64,000 bases of DNA from Jatrophihabitans_A lederbergiae. GTDB taxonomy: Bacteria; Actinomycetota; Actinomycetes; Mycobacteriales; Jatrophihabitantaceae. Both the position numbers and the translations under genes were made by a program. Every line of letters begins with the position of its first letter. Position 1 is the first letter of the stretch. The notes under the pieces are model-generated. The model did not search any database, had not been told where the DNA came from, and worked only from the letters and a program-made list of their open reading frames with translations. The stretch lies in assembly GCF_031845305.1 (NCBI RefSeq), contig NZ_JAVREH010000022.1, positions 1 through 64,000 on the forward strand, written 5' to 3'. This document shows, piece after piece, positions 1 through 8,542 of this stretch.

Positions 1-130
1 CCACCGCGCCGCAGCGATCTGAGCAAGCTGCACGGCCGAGTCTGACACTTTCAGCTAGCCATCCCACACGTTTGGTCGACCGGCGCCATCCGGCGTCACC
101 GGACTGCACCGATTCCGCGACAGCCTCCGT

Positions 131-1024
131 GAGGAAGGGATCGGGCTCATCCGCGCCGCCATCGAGCGCGGGGTGACGTTCTTCGACACCGCCGAGGTCT
201 ACGGGCCGTTCGGCAACGAGAAGATCGTCGGCGAGGCCATCGCGCCGATCCGCGGCCAGGTCGTCGTCGCCACAAAGTTCGGTTTCGAGTTCGACGCCGA
301 CGGCAACCAGACCGGCGGCGTGAACAGCCGACCCGAACACGTCAAAGCCGCCGTCGAGGGCTCGCTTCGCCGGCTCGGGGTCGAGCGCATCGACCTGCTC
401 TACCAACACCGCGTCGACCCTGCCGTGCCCATCGAGGACACCGCCGGCGCGGTCAAGGAGCTCATCGAGGCCGGCAAGGTCGGTCACTTCGGGATGTCGG
501 AGGCAGCGCCGGCCACCATCCGCCGGGCCCATGCCGTCCAGCCCGTCACCGCTTTGCAGTCGGAGTACTCGCTGTGGTGGCGTGAACCCGAGGCTGAGAT
601 CATCCCGACGCTCGCCGAGCTCGGCATCGGGTTCGTGCCGTTCAGCCCGCTCGGCAAGGGCTTCCTCACCGGCACGATTGACACGACCACAGCCTTCGAG
701 GCCGGTGACTTCCGCGGCTCCATCCCTCGATTCGAGGCCGATGCCCGCACCGCCAACCAGGCCGTGGTCGAGCTGCTGGACCGCATCGCCGCACGGCTGG
801 GCGCAACGAAGGCCCAGGTCGCGCTCGCCTGGCTTCTCGTCCAGCACCCGTGGATCGTGCCGATCCCCGGCACCCGCAAGGTGTCACGGCTCGAGGAGAA
901 CCTCGGCGCAGCCGACCTCCAGCTGTCCAGGACAGACCTCGACGAGATCGAGGCGGCATCGTCGGCCATCACGGTGCAGGGCGCACGCTATCCGGACGCG
1001 ATGGAACGGCTCATTGACCGGTGA
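131..1024 (+). pseudogene. aldo/keto reductase, 5'-truncated
   Basis: The protein is a clear member of the AKR family that reduces aldehydes and ketones with NADPH in the cytoplasm. Homology starts at the helix before the FFDTAEVYGP motif, which carries the catalytic Asp and Tyr, and runs intact through the Lys of VATKFGF, the His of LLYQHRVDP and the C-terminal cofactor segment PIPGTRKVSRLEENLG. The usual first 30-40 residues (the first beta strand and a GLGCMGMS-like motif) are missing. The frame is open upstream only to a stop at 56-58, and the residues there do not resemble an AKR. A GTG at 173 could start a shorter product, but it would lack the first strand of the barrel. I therefore call it truncated, probably by a rearrangement near position 130. 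It could also be a real gene whose N terminus has diverged. Confidence 0.7.
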
Positions 1025-1052
1025 GCCGCAGGTAGCCCGCAGTAGGTCCCAG

Positions 1053-1316
1053 AACATCGCCACCCTGCTCACGCCGTTCACCGCGTTCCTGCTCGCCGAG
1101 ACCATCCACGCATCCGGCGTGCTCGCGGTGGTCACCTGCGTAGTCACCTGCGGGCTGATCATGAGCCAGACCGGTCCCCGAATCGGTCGCGCCGACACCC
1201 GACAGCAGACCACCGCGTTCTGGACCCTCGTCACCTACCTGCTCAACGGCGCGCTATTCGTCCTCGTCGGTCTCGAAGCCCAGACCACCATCCGCAACCT
1301 GACCAGCGTCGCCCTC
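1053..1316 (+). pseudogene. Na+/H+ antiporter (CPA1/NhaP type), internal fragment
   Basis: Translation in this frame gives about 88 residues that read like the middle of a CPA1 sodium/proton antiporter: TPFTAFLLAETIHASGVLAV, then GLIMSQTGPRIGRADTRQQT and WTLVTYLLNGALFVLVGLEA. These are typical mid-protein transmembrane segments and the connecting loop. There is no start, no N-terminal half and no C-terminal half; recognisable sequence stops near 1316. The fragment begins some 30 bp after the truncated aldo/keto reductase, so two gene scraps sit side by side. This looks like debris from deletion or recombination and not an expressed gene. Confidence 0.7.
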
Positions 1317-1425
1317 ACCGTGCCAAATAGCGCTGCGAGAACCACGCCACTTACCGCTGAAGGTCACAGCTGACGGGACGTCCGAGACCAGCCAGTTTCA
1401 GGCCGCTTGTGACACACTCGCCGGG

Positions 1426-1911
1426 ATGGAGCCGATCCCCGTTGACATCCCCCGAGTGGCCACGCCGGCGCAGGCCCCCACCGTGGCCGGACTGCTCGAC
1501 GCCTTCAACAGGGAATACGACACGCCGACGCCTGGGATAGCCGTCCTCGAGGCGCGGCTCGCGCGGCTCCTGGCCAGCGGCGACGTGATCGCCCTGCTGA
1601 CCGGGGAACCGACTGTCGCCGTTGCGTTGCTGACCTTACGGCCCAACGTCTGGTACGACGGCCCGGTCGCTCTGCTCGACGAGCTCTACGTCGCACCGGA
1701 GCTGCGCGGACGCGGACTGGGCTCCGCGCTGCTCGCCGCCGCCGAGGTCGTGACCCGACAACGTGGTGGACAGCTGCTTGAGATCAACGTCGACGGGGAC
1801 GACACCGACGCCCGCCGCTTCTATGAGCGGCACGGCTACGCCAACACGGAGCCGGACCAGGACCAGCCGCTGCTGTACTACTACCGAGAACTGGGCGCGG
1901 CGACCTCCTAG
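1426..1911 (+). CDS. GNAT-family N-acetyltransferase
   Basis: This 161-residue protein has the GNAT fold. The acetyl-CoA pyrophosphate loop is visible as ELRGRGLGSALL near residues 91-102, preceded by the strand LLDELYVAPE and followed by LLEINVDGDDTDARRFYERHGY, the usual alpha4/beta5 region. It should transfer an acetyl group from acetyl-CoA to a small amine or a protein N terminus. The substrate cannot be read from sequence. It stands alone between gene remnants on one side and a convergent ParB-like gene on the other. The ATG at 1426 is used; no clear Shine-Dalgarno sequence is seen. Confidence 0.85.
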   Translation: MEPIPVDIPRVATPAQAPTVAGLLDAFNREYDTPTPGIAVLEARLARLLASGDVIALLTGEPTVAVALLTLRPNVWYDGPVALLDELYVAPELRGRGLGSALLAAAEVVTRQRGGQLLEINVDGDDTDARRFYERHGYANTEPDQDQPLLYYYRELGAATS

Positions 1912-1966
1912 GCACCGAAGTGTCCGCAAGCGATCGATCAGCGGGACCGTGCCGGTTGCACTGGGG

Positions 1967-2344
1967 TCAGTACGGCAGCTCGTGCGGCGAGCAGCTTCGA
2001 TAGTCCGGCTCGGGCGGCGATGGGAAGCGGACCGCGTCGATTTCAGTTCGGCCTTCCAGCAGGGCACGGGCGATCCGATGCATGCCGTCCATGACACGAC
2101 CGTCGTGGCCCAGGATGATCGGATAGGACGTGTCCACCTCACTGATCAGCCTCACATGCTCGACGACCTTGCGGACCGTGGGGACCTCGGCGCTTCCGTC
2201 GAACCAGTACTGCGTGTCAATCTCGCCGATCGAGTCAACGGTCACCTGCTCGACGGAGAGATCTCGACTCAGCGCGATCAGGCGGTCGACATCCCACGCA
2301 TCGAATCCCCGCTTGGCTGGCCAGAAGTGGTACTGCTTGCGCAC
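1967..2344 (-). CDS. ParB/sulfiredoxin-fold small protein
   Basis: This 125-residue protein has a core reading SYPIILGHDGRVMDGMHRIA followed by RALLEGRTEIDAVRF. That matches the ParB/Srx-like nuclease fold, in which a Gly-Arg-x-x-Asp-Gly-x-His-Arg box binds nucleotide. It lacks the helix-turn-helix and dimer domains of a chromosomal ParB, so it is not a segregation protein. Stand-alone proteins of this type occur in islands and phage-like regions with unknown function. It points toward the GNAT gene on the opposite strand. I am fairly sure of the fold and cannot say what it does. Confidence 0.65.
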   Translation of the reverse strand: MRKQYHFWPAKRGFDAWDVDRLIALSRDLSVEQVTVDSIGEIDTQYWFDGSAEVPTVRKVVEHVRLISEVDTSYPIILGHDGRVMDGMHRIARALLEGRTEIDAVRFPSPPEPDYRSCSPHELPY

Positions 2345-2868
2345 GACGTAGTCTCTCCCATCCGCTCCTGAAGGCGGCTACTGGCATGAGGATCAGACCA
2401 CGAGCTGCAGAGTGATCGCACGCCTGCCGTCTCACTTTGTCGTCCCGGTAGAACACTGTCTACCGGGACTGCGTCCGGTAGACAGTGTTGCCGGGCCGAC
2501 CCGACCCGTGCCTGTCCCGATAGACCGTCCGAAATGGAATCCCGCAAAGGGGGCGCGTCAACCGGGACGTAAGGCGACCGCCGCGGGACCGGAGCTGCAG
2601 GTTGCCACCGCGGGTTCGAGGACAAGATCTCCAGCCGTCGTGCCGAACGGGACGGGCTCACCGCCGCGCTGGACTATTAGGTGACCACCCAGGTCCTTCC
2701 AGTCTTCGCCGATAATCAGCATTATGTCATTACGACCACCGGCGAGCCGCACTGTGCTCGGACGCGCCGGCCCGAAGGTCCTTGCCCCACCAACCCAGCG
2801 AGGGTTCGCCGGGCATGCAGAGAGCAGTTGGACGCTGCCTACGGCCGGTAAACCAGGATGACTTGGAT
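2345..2868. other. gene-poor stretch between ParB-like and PIN-toxin genes
   Basis: I see no convincing gene in this 524-base stretch. A short minus-strand frame from ATG 2722 down to 2558 (54 codons, beginning MLIIGEDWKDLGGHLIVQ) has a protein-like composition but no recognisable family and no good ribosome binding site; it may be the end of a decayed gene. The one strong structure is the three-armed inverted repeat at 2442-2489, listed separately. An imperfect further arm, GTCCCGATAGAC, lies at 2514-2525. Confidence 0.5.
2442..2489. repeat. three-armed inverted repeat, mutually exclusive hairpins
   Basis: An 11-bp arm GTCCCGGTAGA at 2442-2452 pairs perfectly with 2459-2469 over a 6-nt loop. 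The middle arm also belongs to a second, longer perfect stem: AACACTGTCTACCGG at 2452-2466 pairs with 2475-2489 over 8 nt. The central arm can therefore pair with the left or the right arm but not both. It is not next to a start codon and has no T-tract, so an attenuator role is not obvious. It could be a small palindromic repeat family, a protein-binding cluster or the end of a lost mobile element. Confidence 0.75.
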
Positions 2869-3288
2869 CTATCGATCCGGGTGCGGAACCGCGCGCAGAT
2901 CGAGTCCTTCGATGCCCTCGAAGTCGGCGGGATTGCATGTGAACAGCGGAATGTCTTCGGCGATCGCAGCAGCGGCAATCAATGCGTCATAAGCGCGTGC
3001 AGACGGCTTGCGTCCCGCAGCTCTCAGGGATGCTGCCACGCGGCCGAATGCACGCGCGGCTTCGCCGCCGAATGGAACCGTCTCGAAGTCGGATTCGGCT
3101 TGTTGGAGGTGTGACTGCCGAGCGACCCTCTCCGTGGCAGTGCGGGCCAGATGCGGTCCGACCGAAAGCTCCGCCAGCGTGACCGCGCTGACGACTGAGT
3201 CCTGCGGCAGATCGGACGGGTCCTTCAGTCGGCCCAACAGGATGACCGTCGAAGTGTCCAGCATGCCGCGGCCGTTCGGCACGGTCAC
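2869..3288 (-). CDS. PIN-domain ribonuclease toxin (VapC-like)
   Basis: This is a PIN-domain endoribonuclease, the toxin half of a type II toxin-antitoxin module that would cleave RNA when the antitoxin is degraded. The acidic residues expected in the active site are visible: the first Asp in GMLDTSTVI, Glu in VTLAELSVG, the Asp of RAYDALIAAAAI and the Asp of CNPADFEG. The length of 139 residues is usual. The GTG start at 3288 overlaps the antitoxin stop by four bases (GTGA), which implies translational coupling with the antitoxin made first. An internal ATG at residue 9, MLDTSTVI, is an alternative start. Confidence 0.85.
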   Translation of the reverse strand: MTVPNGRGMLDTSTVILLGRLKDPSDLPQDSVVSAVTLAELSVGPHLARTATERVARQSHLQQAESDFETVPFGGEAARAFGRVAASLRAAGRKPSARAYDALIAAAAIAEDIPLFTCNPADFEGIEGLDLRAVPHPDR

Positions 3289-3521
3289 AGCGTCGCGTCC
3301 AGTACAGAGTCCAGATCTCTACGCAGCGCATCAGGATCGACGCCGGGCAAGTGGCGACGCCGGGCGATGAGGTCGGCTGGCGACGGGCTCCGTCGGGTTC
3401 GTGGTCGCAGTTCGGCAACCTCGGTGCCGTCCCGAGTGACGACAAGAACCTCGCCGCGCGCAACACGGTCCAGCACCTCTCCCCCGTGATTACGCAGATC
3501 GCGGACTGAAACCGACTCCAT
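3285..3521 (-). CDS. Phd/YefM-family antitoxin
   Basis: This 78-residue protein starts MESVSVRDLRNHGGEVLDRV, the classic N-terminal fold of Phd/YefM antitoxins that binds operator DNA, followed by the strand GEVLVVTRDGTEVAELRP. The polar C-terminal tail (RRRHLPGVDPDALRRDLD) would wrap around and block the PIN toxin encoded directly downstream. It is the first gene of a two-gene operon and by family precedent should repress its own promoter. The pairing of a Phd-type antitoxin with a PIN toxin is common in actinobacteria. Confidence 0.85.
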   Translation of the reverse strand: MESVSVRDLRNHGGEVLDRVARGEVLVVTRDGTEVAELRPRTRRSPSPADLIARRRHLPGVDPDALRRDLDSVLDATL

Positions 3522-3539
3522 GGACCAACCGTATCACCG

Positions 3540-3986
3540 GTGAGACGAAGGTACCCGGGGATCGTCCCGAATAGTTCCGATCCGAATATTGACGGTTACC
3601 GGTAGCACGGTCATTATCGCAGCCGATGGCACGATGACCCTCGCCTCCGGGCAGGCCGGTAAACGCCGGATCGAGGGCTCCAGAGTCCCCGCTTTTGCTC
3701 GACTGGACGGCCCGCACGCTGGGCCTACCGGGCGCGGCCGAAGTCGTCGAACTCGCCCGACCTCCACCAGCCCGCAGACGCCGTTGCTGCAGCCCTATCT
3801 GTCGCCCGCGGGGGAACGGGCCTGGTTTCTCGACCCGCAGGCGCGGGGCGTACCGGCCAGCGCCGCCGCATACTCCCGACGGATCATGATCAACTTCGGC
3901 GACGCTCGGCACCGGGAGTGGCGCCACTCAGCGGCCGAACCTGACCGTGACCCACCTGCAGGTCAGGCCAGATACGGTTGACCGGC
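3540..3986. other. stretch without a recognisable gene
   Basis: No gene is supported here. Open frames exist on both strands (for example + 3589-3981), but their translations are Arg/Pro-rich, match no family I know and compete with each other. The region lies between the toxin-antitoxin operon, which reads away to the left, and the 3' end of the ligase gene. It may be degraded coding sequence. I see no strong hairpin or promoter. Confidence 0.5.
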
Positions 3987-5609
3987 TCAGGTCGATCCAG
4001 CGCGGAGTTGACCCAGCGTCGCCCTCGCTCTCTTCTTGTCGAGCTTGCCCATGCTCGTCTTGGGCAATTCATCGAGGAAGATGTACTCGTCGGGCAGCCA
4101 CCACTTCGCGAACCGATCGGTGAGATAGCGGGTGAGGTCGGCAGTACTCACCTCGGGATCCCGTTTCACGACAAGGGCGACCGGGCGTTCCTGCCACTTC
4201 TCGTGCGGGACGCCCACAACCATGGCTTCGCGAACGCCAGGGTGGGTCATGAGGGCGTTCTCGAGGTCGATGGACGAAATCCACTCCCCACCGGACTTGA
4301 TGTGATCCCGAATCCGGTCCTTGACTGTGACGTAGCCGTCAGGATCGATCACTGCCACGTCACCGGACTTGAACCAGCCCGCCAGTTTGGTGGACGTGCT
4401 CTCAGCCTCGACGTTGAGGTACCCGCGAGCGGTGTACGGCGCACGCAGGCACACTGTGCCGATGGACGTCCCGTCCCACGGGAGTTCGTCGTCGTCCTCG
4501 TCCACGATCTTGATCTGCATCAAGGGAATCGGCAGGCCGCCGGAGGTGCGGCGCGCCCAGTCCTCCTCGATCGGGGCGTCGGCCAGGGTCGACTTGGTGA
4601 AGTTGAAGCAGACCTGCGGGGACGACTCAGTCATCCCGTAACCGGTGAAGGCCCGCGTGCCGTTCGTGGTCATCCACCAGTCGAGCAGCCCACGCGGGGG
4701 CGCCTGAGCTCCGAGCCACATGAGTTTGAGGGAAGACAGGTCGAGGTGTTCTCCTGAGCGCTCGATGTAGTCCCGCATCATCTGGCCGACCGTGACCGCG
4801 GCGTTGACGCCAGTGACCCGCTTGTCGGCGATGATCTGCAGGTAGTCGCGATCAAGCGGGTGCTCACCGGTGAGCACGATGTCCGCGCCTTGCGCCAGAC
4901 AGGTGTGTGGCACGCACCAGGCATTGGCGTGGAACATCGGAGAAATCGGCATCCAGACCGCAGATTCGTCGACGCCCAACATCCCGTTCATGCCGAGAAT
5001 GAGTGACTGCAGGACCAATGCACGGTGGGAATAGACAACGCCTTTCGGGTCTCCAGTCGCCGCCGAGGTGTAACAGATCGCGGCGGCCGTGTTCTCGTCG
5101 AACGTCGGGAATTCAAACTCCGACGATGCGCGTGCCATCAGTTGTTCGTAGGAGTAGACCGGCGACAGGTTGGTCACCGGCATCGTGCCATCGTGCATGA
5201 TCACGAAGGCTTCGACCTTGGGAATGCCGATCTCGACCAGGCGCTCGACCGCCGGCACCTGATCGGCGTCCAGGAGCAGCACGCGCGCGCCGGCGTGGTT
5301 GAGCGTGTACGCCTGCTGGTCCTCGAAGAGCCGCATGTTCACGGTGTGAAGCGTGGCGCCCATTACGGGCACTCCGTAGTAGCACTCCAGATGTCGGTAG
5401 TGATTCCAGGCGAGGGTAGCGACGACATCACCGTGCGTAATCCCAAGCGCGCCGAGCGAGTTGGCGAGCCTTCGGACGCGTTGTCCGAACTCTCGGTAGT
5501 CATAGCTGTGGTAACCGCCAGTGGAGAGTCGCGTGATGATGCGCTTGTCGTGAAACAGACGCTCCGTCCGCCAGAGGAAGCTGCTCAGCAGCAGCGGAAC
5601 GTCGAGCAT
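3987..5609 (-). CDS. long/medium-chain acyl-CoA ligase (FadD-type)
   Basis: This ANL-superfamily enzyme activates a carboxylic acid with ATP to an acyl-adenylate and then a CoA thioester. All key motifs are present: the P-loop YTSAATGDPKGVVYSH, the aromatic-binding TGYGMTESSP, the adenylate motif GWFKSGDVAVIDPDGY, the hinge KDRIRDHIKSGGEWIS and the catalytic Lys in KTSMGKLDKK near the C terminus. I place the start at ATG 5609 (MLDVPLLLSSFL, 540 residues), with GGAAGG just upstream. The longer TTG frame from 5678 cannot be right because that codon lies in the -35 box of the promoter. It diverges from the ABC importer operon and shares its operator type, so it probably activates the imported compound or a derivative. 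The substrate is unknown. Confidence 0.85.
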   Translation of the reverse strand: MLDVPLLLSSFLWRTERLFHDKRIITRLSTGGYHSYDYREFGQRVRRLANSLGALGITHGDVVATLAWNHYRHLECYYGVPVMGATLHTVNMRLFEDQQAYTLNHAGARVLLLDADQVPAVERLVEIGIPKVEAFVIMHDGTMPVTNLSPVYSYEQLMARASSEFEFPTFDENTAAAICYTSAATGDPKGVVYSHRALVLQSLILGMNGMLGVDESAVWMPISPMFHANAWCVPHTCLAQGADIVLTGEHPLDRDYLQIIADKRVTGVNAAVTVGQMMRDYIERSGEHLDLSSLKLMWLGAQAPPRGLLDWWMTTNGTRAFTGYGMTESSPQVCFNFTKSTLADAPIEEDWARRTSGGLPIPLMQIKIVDEDDDELPWDGTSIGTVCLRAPYTARGYLNVEAESTSTKLAGWFKSGDVAVIDPDGYVTVKDRIRDHIKSGGEWISSIDLENALMTHPGVREAMVVGVPHEKWQERPVALVVKRDPEVSTADLTRYLTDRFAKWWLPDEYIFLDELPKTSMGKLDKKRARATLGQLRAGST

Positions 5610-5649
5610 CAAGCCTTCCACGGGACCTCCAAATAAGTCGGCTGGGGGG

Positions 5650-5678
5650 ACGATACGACGCCAGGACGAACGTGTCAA
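5650..5678 (-). promoter_or_regulatory. promoter of the acyl-CoA ligase gene with overlapping operator
   Basis: On the minus strand a perfect TTGACA (complement of 5673-5678) is followed after 17 nt by TATCGT (complement of 5650-5655), a good sigma-70-type promoter. The operator 13-mer CAATATTCTATAG at 5676-5688 runs into the -35 box, so a bound repressor would block polymerase. A mirrored copy serves the divergent importer promoter about 60 bp away. Confidence 0.75.
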
Positions 5679-5739
5679 TATTCTATAGAAGTCATTTTTT
5701 GGCCAGCGGCGAGGTGATCACGGCTTCGAGGCAATTTTT

Positions 5740-5778
5740 CTATAGAGTATTGACAGCGCCTGGGTTCCCGCTTGTAAC
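5740..5778 (+). promoter_or_regulatory. promoter of the ABC importer operon with overlapping operator
   Basis: The operator CTATAGAGTATTG (5740-5752) is the inverted form of the ligase operator with one mismatch. It overlaps a perfect -35 box TTGACA (5750-5755). After 17 nt comes TGTAAC (5773-5778) as the -10 box. The predicted mRNA leader is about 80 nt and ends with AAGGAG at 5852-5857 before the ATG at 5865. Confidence 0.75.
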
Positions 5779-5864
5779 CTCACGGACACGTCCAGGGACC
5801 GTGTGGCCTGACTCACGTCGTCTCCCACTCTCGGGTCGTCCTCCAACTCAAAAGGAGCTCCAAC

Positions 5865-7046
5865 ATGGCTGTGTCCAACGCGTGTTCGTCACCGCTGAGC
5901 CGCAGAGGCTTCCTAGGCGGTGCCGCGGCGCTCGGTGCGGCAGGCGTGCTGAGCGCGTGCGGTGTCGGCGGAGGCAACTCCTCCGCCTCAAATGCCTCCG
6001 GTGCTCGCAGCGGCAGCAAGACGAAGGGCTTCAAGATCGCCGTCGAGGACGGCTACACCGGTAACACCTGGCGCACGCAGACGAACATCAACATGCAGCA
6101 GGTCGCCGACGAACTGCAGAAGTCGGGAGTCATCTCGAAGTTCACGCTGCTGACTTCGCCCAACGATGCGAACACGCAGCTGACGCACATCCAGGCGATG
6201 ATCGCCGACAAGCCGGATGCGATCCTCTTCGCCCCGGTCACGAATGCCTCCGCTCAAACGGCCGTCCAACGTATGAAGGCTGCCGGCATTCCGGCGTACG
6301 TGATCGTCGACCCGGCGCCCACCAGGGACGCGATCAACGTCGTCGGCGGTGACGACACGTGGTGGTCGATCCAGGCCGAATGGCTCGCTCAACAGCTCAA
6401 CGGCAAGGGCAAGATCCTCATGGTCACCGGTCTTCCCGGTAACGGCTCGGACACTGTTCGCCAGGCGAGCGTCAAGAAGGTGCTGGCGAAGTACCCGGGC
6501 ATCGAGGTTGTCGCGTCGGTTCCCGGGAACTGGGACCCCGGCGTCGCGCGAACGGCTGTCGCGCCGGTGCTGTCCTCGCACCCGCAGATTGACGCGATCC
6601 TCACCCAGGACATCATGGCGACCGGAATCATCCAGGCGTTCCGCGCCGCGAGCCGGCCGCTTCCGAAGATCATGACCGGCGACTACACCGCGGCATTCCT
6701 GCGTATGTGGAAGACCGAACTACCGGACCTGCAGTCGATCGGCGTGCCCTACACCCCCACGGTTGGCTCCGACGCGCTCAAGATCGTGATCCAGACGCTG
6801 CAGGGCAAGAAGTTCAAGGACGGGCTGCTCGAGAACAACGAAATCAACCCGTCGATCACCCACAACTCACTGCTCATGCCGCCAGCGCTTGCCGTCACTC
6901 GTGACGGCAAGCCCGGTACCTGGAAGCCCTCGACCATGAACGTCATCAGCCTCGATGACGCCGTCAAGCAGGTCGAGGGCAAGCCCGATACCTACGCACT
7001 CGAAGCGCCGATAACCGAGGACGCCATCAATGGCCTCTTCCAGTAA
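5865..7046 (+). CDS. substrate-binding lipoprotein of a ribose-type ABC importer
   Basis: This 393-residue protein captures a ligand outside the cell for the membrane transporter encoded next to it. The N terminus carries a twin-arginine motif (Arg13-Arg14 in SRRGFLGG) and a lipobox LSAC with the lipidated Cys32, so it is exported folded and anchored in the membrane. The mature part has the type I periplasmic-binding fold (GFKIAVEDGYTGNTWRTQTN, then ILFAPVTNASAQTAVQRMKA, then ILTQDIMATGIIQAF) seen in ribose/autoinducer-2-type binding proteins. It is first in a four-gene operon with a good AAGGAG site. Because the surrounding genes encode acyl-CoA chemistry and no sugar kinase or isomerase, the ligand may not be a sugar. 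That is inference. Confidence 0.88.
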   Translation: MAVSNACSSPLSRRGFLGGAAALGAAGVLSACGVGGGNSSASNASGARSGSKTKGFKIAVEDGYTGNTWRTQTNINMQQVADELQKSGVISKFTLLTSPNDANTQLTHIQAMIADKPDAILFAPVTNASAQTAVQRMKAAGIPAYVIVDPAPTRDAINVVGGDDTWWSIQAEWLAQQLNGKGKILMVTGLPGNGSDTVRQASVKKVLAKYPGIEVVASVPGNWDPGVARTAVAPVLSSHPQIDAILTQDIMATGIIQAFRAASRPLPKIMTGDYTAAFLRMWKTELPDLQSIGVPYTPTVGSDALKIVIQTLQGKKFKDGLLENNEINPSITHNSLLMPPALAVTRDGKPGTWKPSTMNVISLDDAVKQVEGKPDTYALEAPITEDAINGLFQ

Positions 7047-8542
7047 GACACTCCTCGAACTCTCCGACGTACGGAAGCGGTTCGGGCCCGTCGTCGCGCT
7101 AGACGGCGCGTCGGTTCGGCTCGCCGCAGGCGAAGTTCGCGCGTTGGTCGGCGGAAACGGATCCGGCAAGAGCACCCTGTCCAAGGTGCTCTTGGGGATC
7201 CTCGAACCCGACGAGGCGACGCTGTCTGTCGACGGGAGTCCACCCAACAAGCACGGCGAAGGGCCCGCGCGAGCGAGGCCCTTCGGGTCGCCGGCACCTT
7301 CCAGGAGGTGTCACTGCTGGATGACCTCACCGTCGCGGAAAACCTACATCTGACCCACCTTCCCCGCAAATTTGGCATCCTCGCCGCCCCGGACGGCGAG
7401 CGAAGATCTCCGGCGAGCTGCTCGACCGGGTACTGCTGCCAAAGTCGATCCTCGACCACAAGGTTCGCGATCTGCCGCTCGATCAGCGAGCCCTGGCTGA
7501 ACTCGCCAAGGTTCTGCTCGAAGACCCGCAGATCCTCATCATGGATGAGCTGACCGCGTCGCTACGCGCGGAGCAGGTCGAGCAAGTCGGCGGCCTGCTC
7601 ACAGACCTGTCCTCCCGCGGCGTGGCGACACTGTTCATCTCGCACCGTCTGGAAGAGGTCGAGGAGTTCTGCAACTCCTGCACTGTCCTCCGCAATGGTG
7701 TGACCGTCCTCGACACCGACGACATCCGCTCCCACTCGATGGCCGACTACGTCGCCGCGATGACCGCCACCGGCGAGGCCGCCGGATCGGCACGAGTCCG
7801 CCGGGCGGGATCGGCAACCGCGGGCGGGGCGGTCCTCGAAGTCAAACGCCTCACGGTGCCCGGGTTCACGGAACCCATCGCCATACGAGCCAACGCCGGT
7901 GAGATCGTCGGCCTCGGAGGCCTTGCCGGTAACGGGCAAACCGAGACCCTAAGAGCGATCTTCGGTGCGCTGCTTTCCGACGCTGAGTATCACGTGGCGG
8001 TTGCCGACAAGGAGATACGTCGACCGTCGGTGCAGGCGTCGATCGCCAACGGCATGGGCTTCATGTCGGGTGAGCGCGAACGCGAGATGGCCTTCGGTCA
8101 GCGATCGGTGGACGAGAACCTGCGAGTCGTGGCCCACGGACTCAAGCGGGCACTGTCGGCTGAGGATCTGCTGCGTCGCATGAGGACGAAGGGCTCGCCC
8201 CGACAGCAGATGAAGAGCCTGAGCGGAGGCAATCAGCAAAAGGTCATCATCGGCCGCTGGCTCGGTCTTGAACCGAAGGCCCTTCTTGCCGACGATCCGA
8301 CGCGAGGCGTCGACGTCGCCACCCGGGAGGAGATCCACCATCTCCTGCGAGAACTCACCGACAAGGGATCAGCGGTCGTCCTCACATCGAGTGACGATCG
8401 GGAACTGGCCGAGATCTGCGACCGCATCTACGTGATGTACCGGGGCCAGGTGATCGCGGAGCTGGAAGGCGATGCGGTCAATGAAGAAGAGATCGGACGG
8501 GTATCCGTCCATCCGTCGTATCAGGGAAAGGTATCGCGATGA
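7030..8542 (+). pseudogene. RbsA-type ABC ATPase, two apparent frameshifts
   Basis: This gene encodes a two-domain ATPase of the ribose importer class, but the reading frame breaks twice. Frame 1 (7030 to about 7260) carries Walker A GGNGSGKST. A shift near 7261-7275 enters the frame reading RASEALRVAGTFQEVSLLDDLTVAENL, and a second shift near 7395-7402 enters the frame that continues to the stop at 8542. Each is explained by one missing base in a GC-rich run containing GCGAGCGA. The second domain is intact, with signature LSGGNQQKVIIGRWL and ADDPTRGVDV; as in RbsA, its Walker A is replaced by GLAGNGQT. The first domain has LDQRALAELAKVL where LSGGQ is expected. The start overlaps the binding-protein gene by 17 nt and the end overlaps the permease by four. 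It could be a true pseudogene or two sequencing errors; every neighbour is intact. Confidence 0.8.

Noticed and set aside
3589..3981. 130-codon plus-strand frame between antitoxin and ligase genes
   Set aside because: It has no start site, no known family and competing frames on both strands; it may be decayed sequence.
5610..5678. Longer N terminus of the first acyl-CoA ligase from TTG 5678
   Set aside because: The codon overlaps the perfect -35 box and operator of its own promoter, and the extra residues are not family-like; ATG 5609 has a purine-rich site and the normal N terminus.
7030..8542. Programmed ribosomal frameshifting in the importer ATPase gene
   Set aside because: There are two shifts, neither next to a slippery heptamer or stable downstream pseudoknot that I can see; mutation or sequencing error is simpler.
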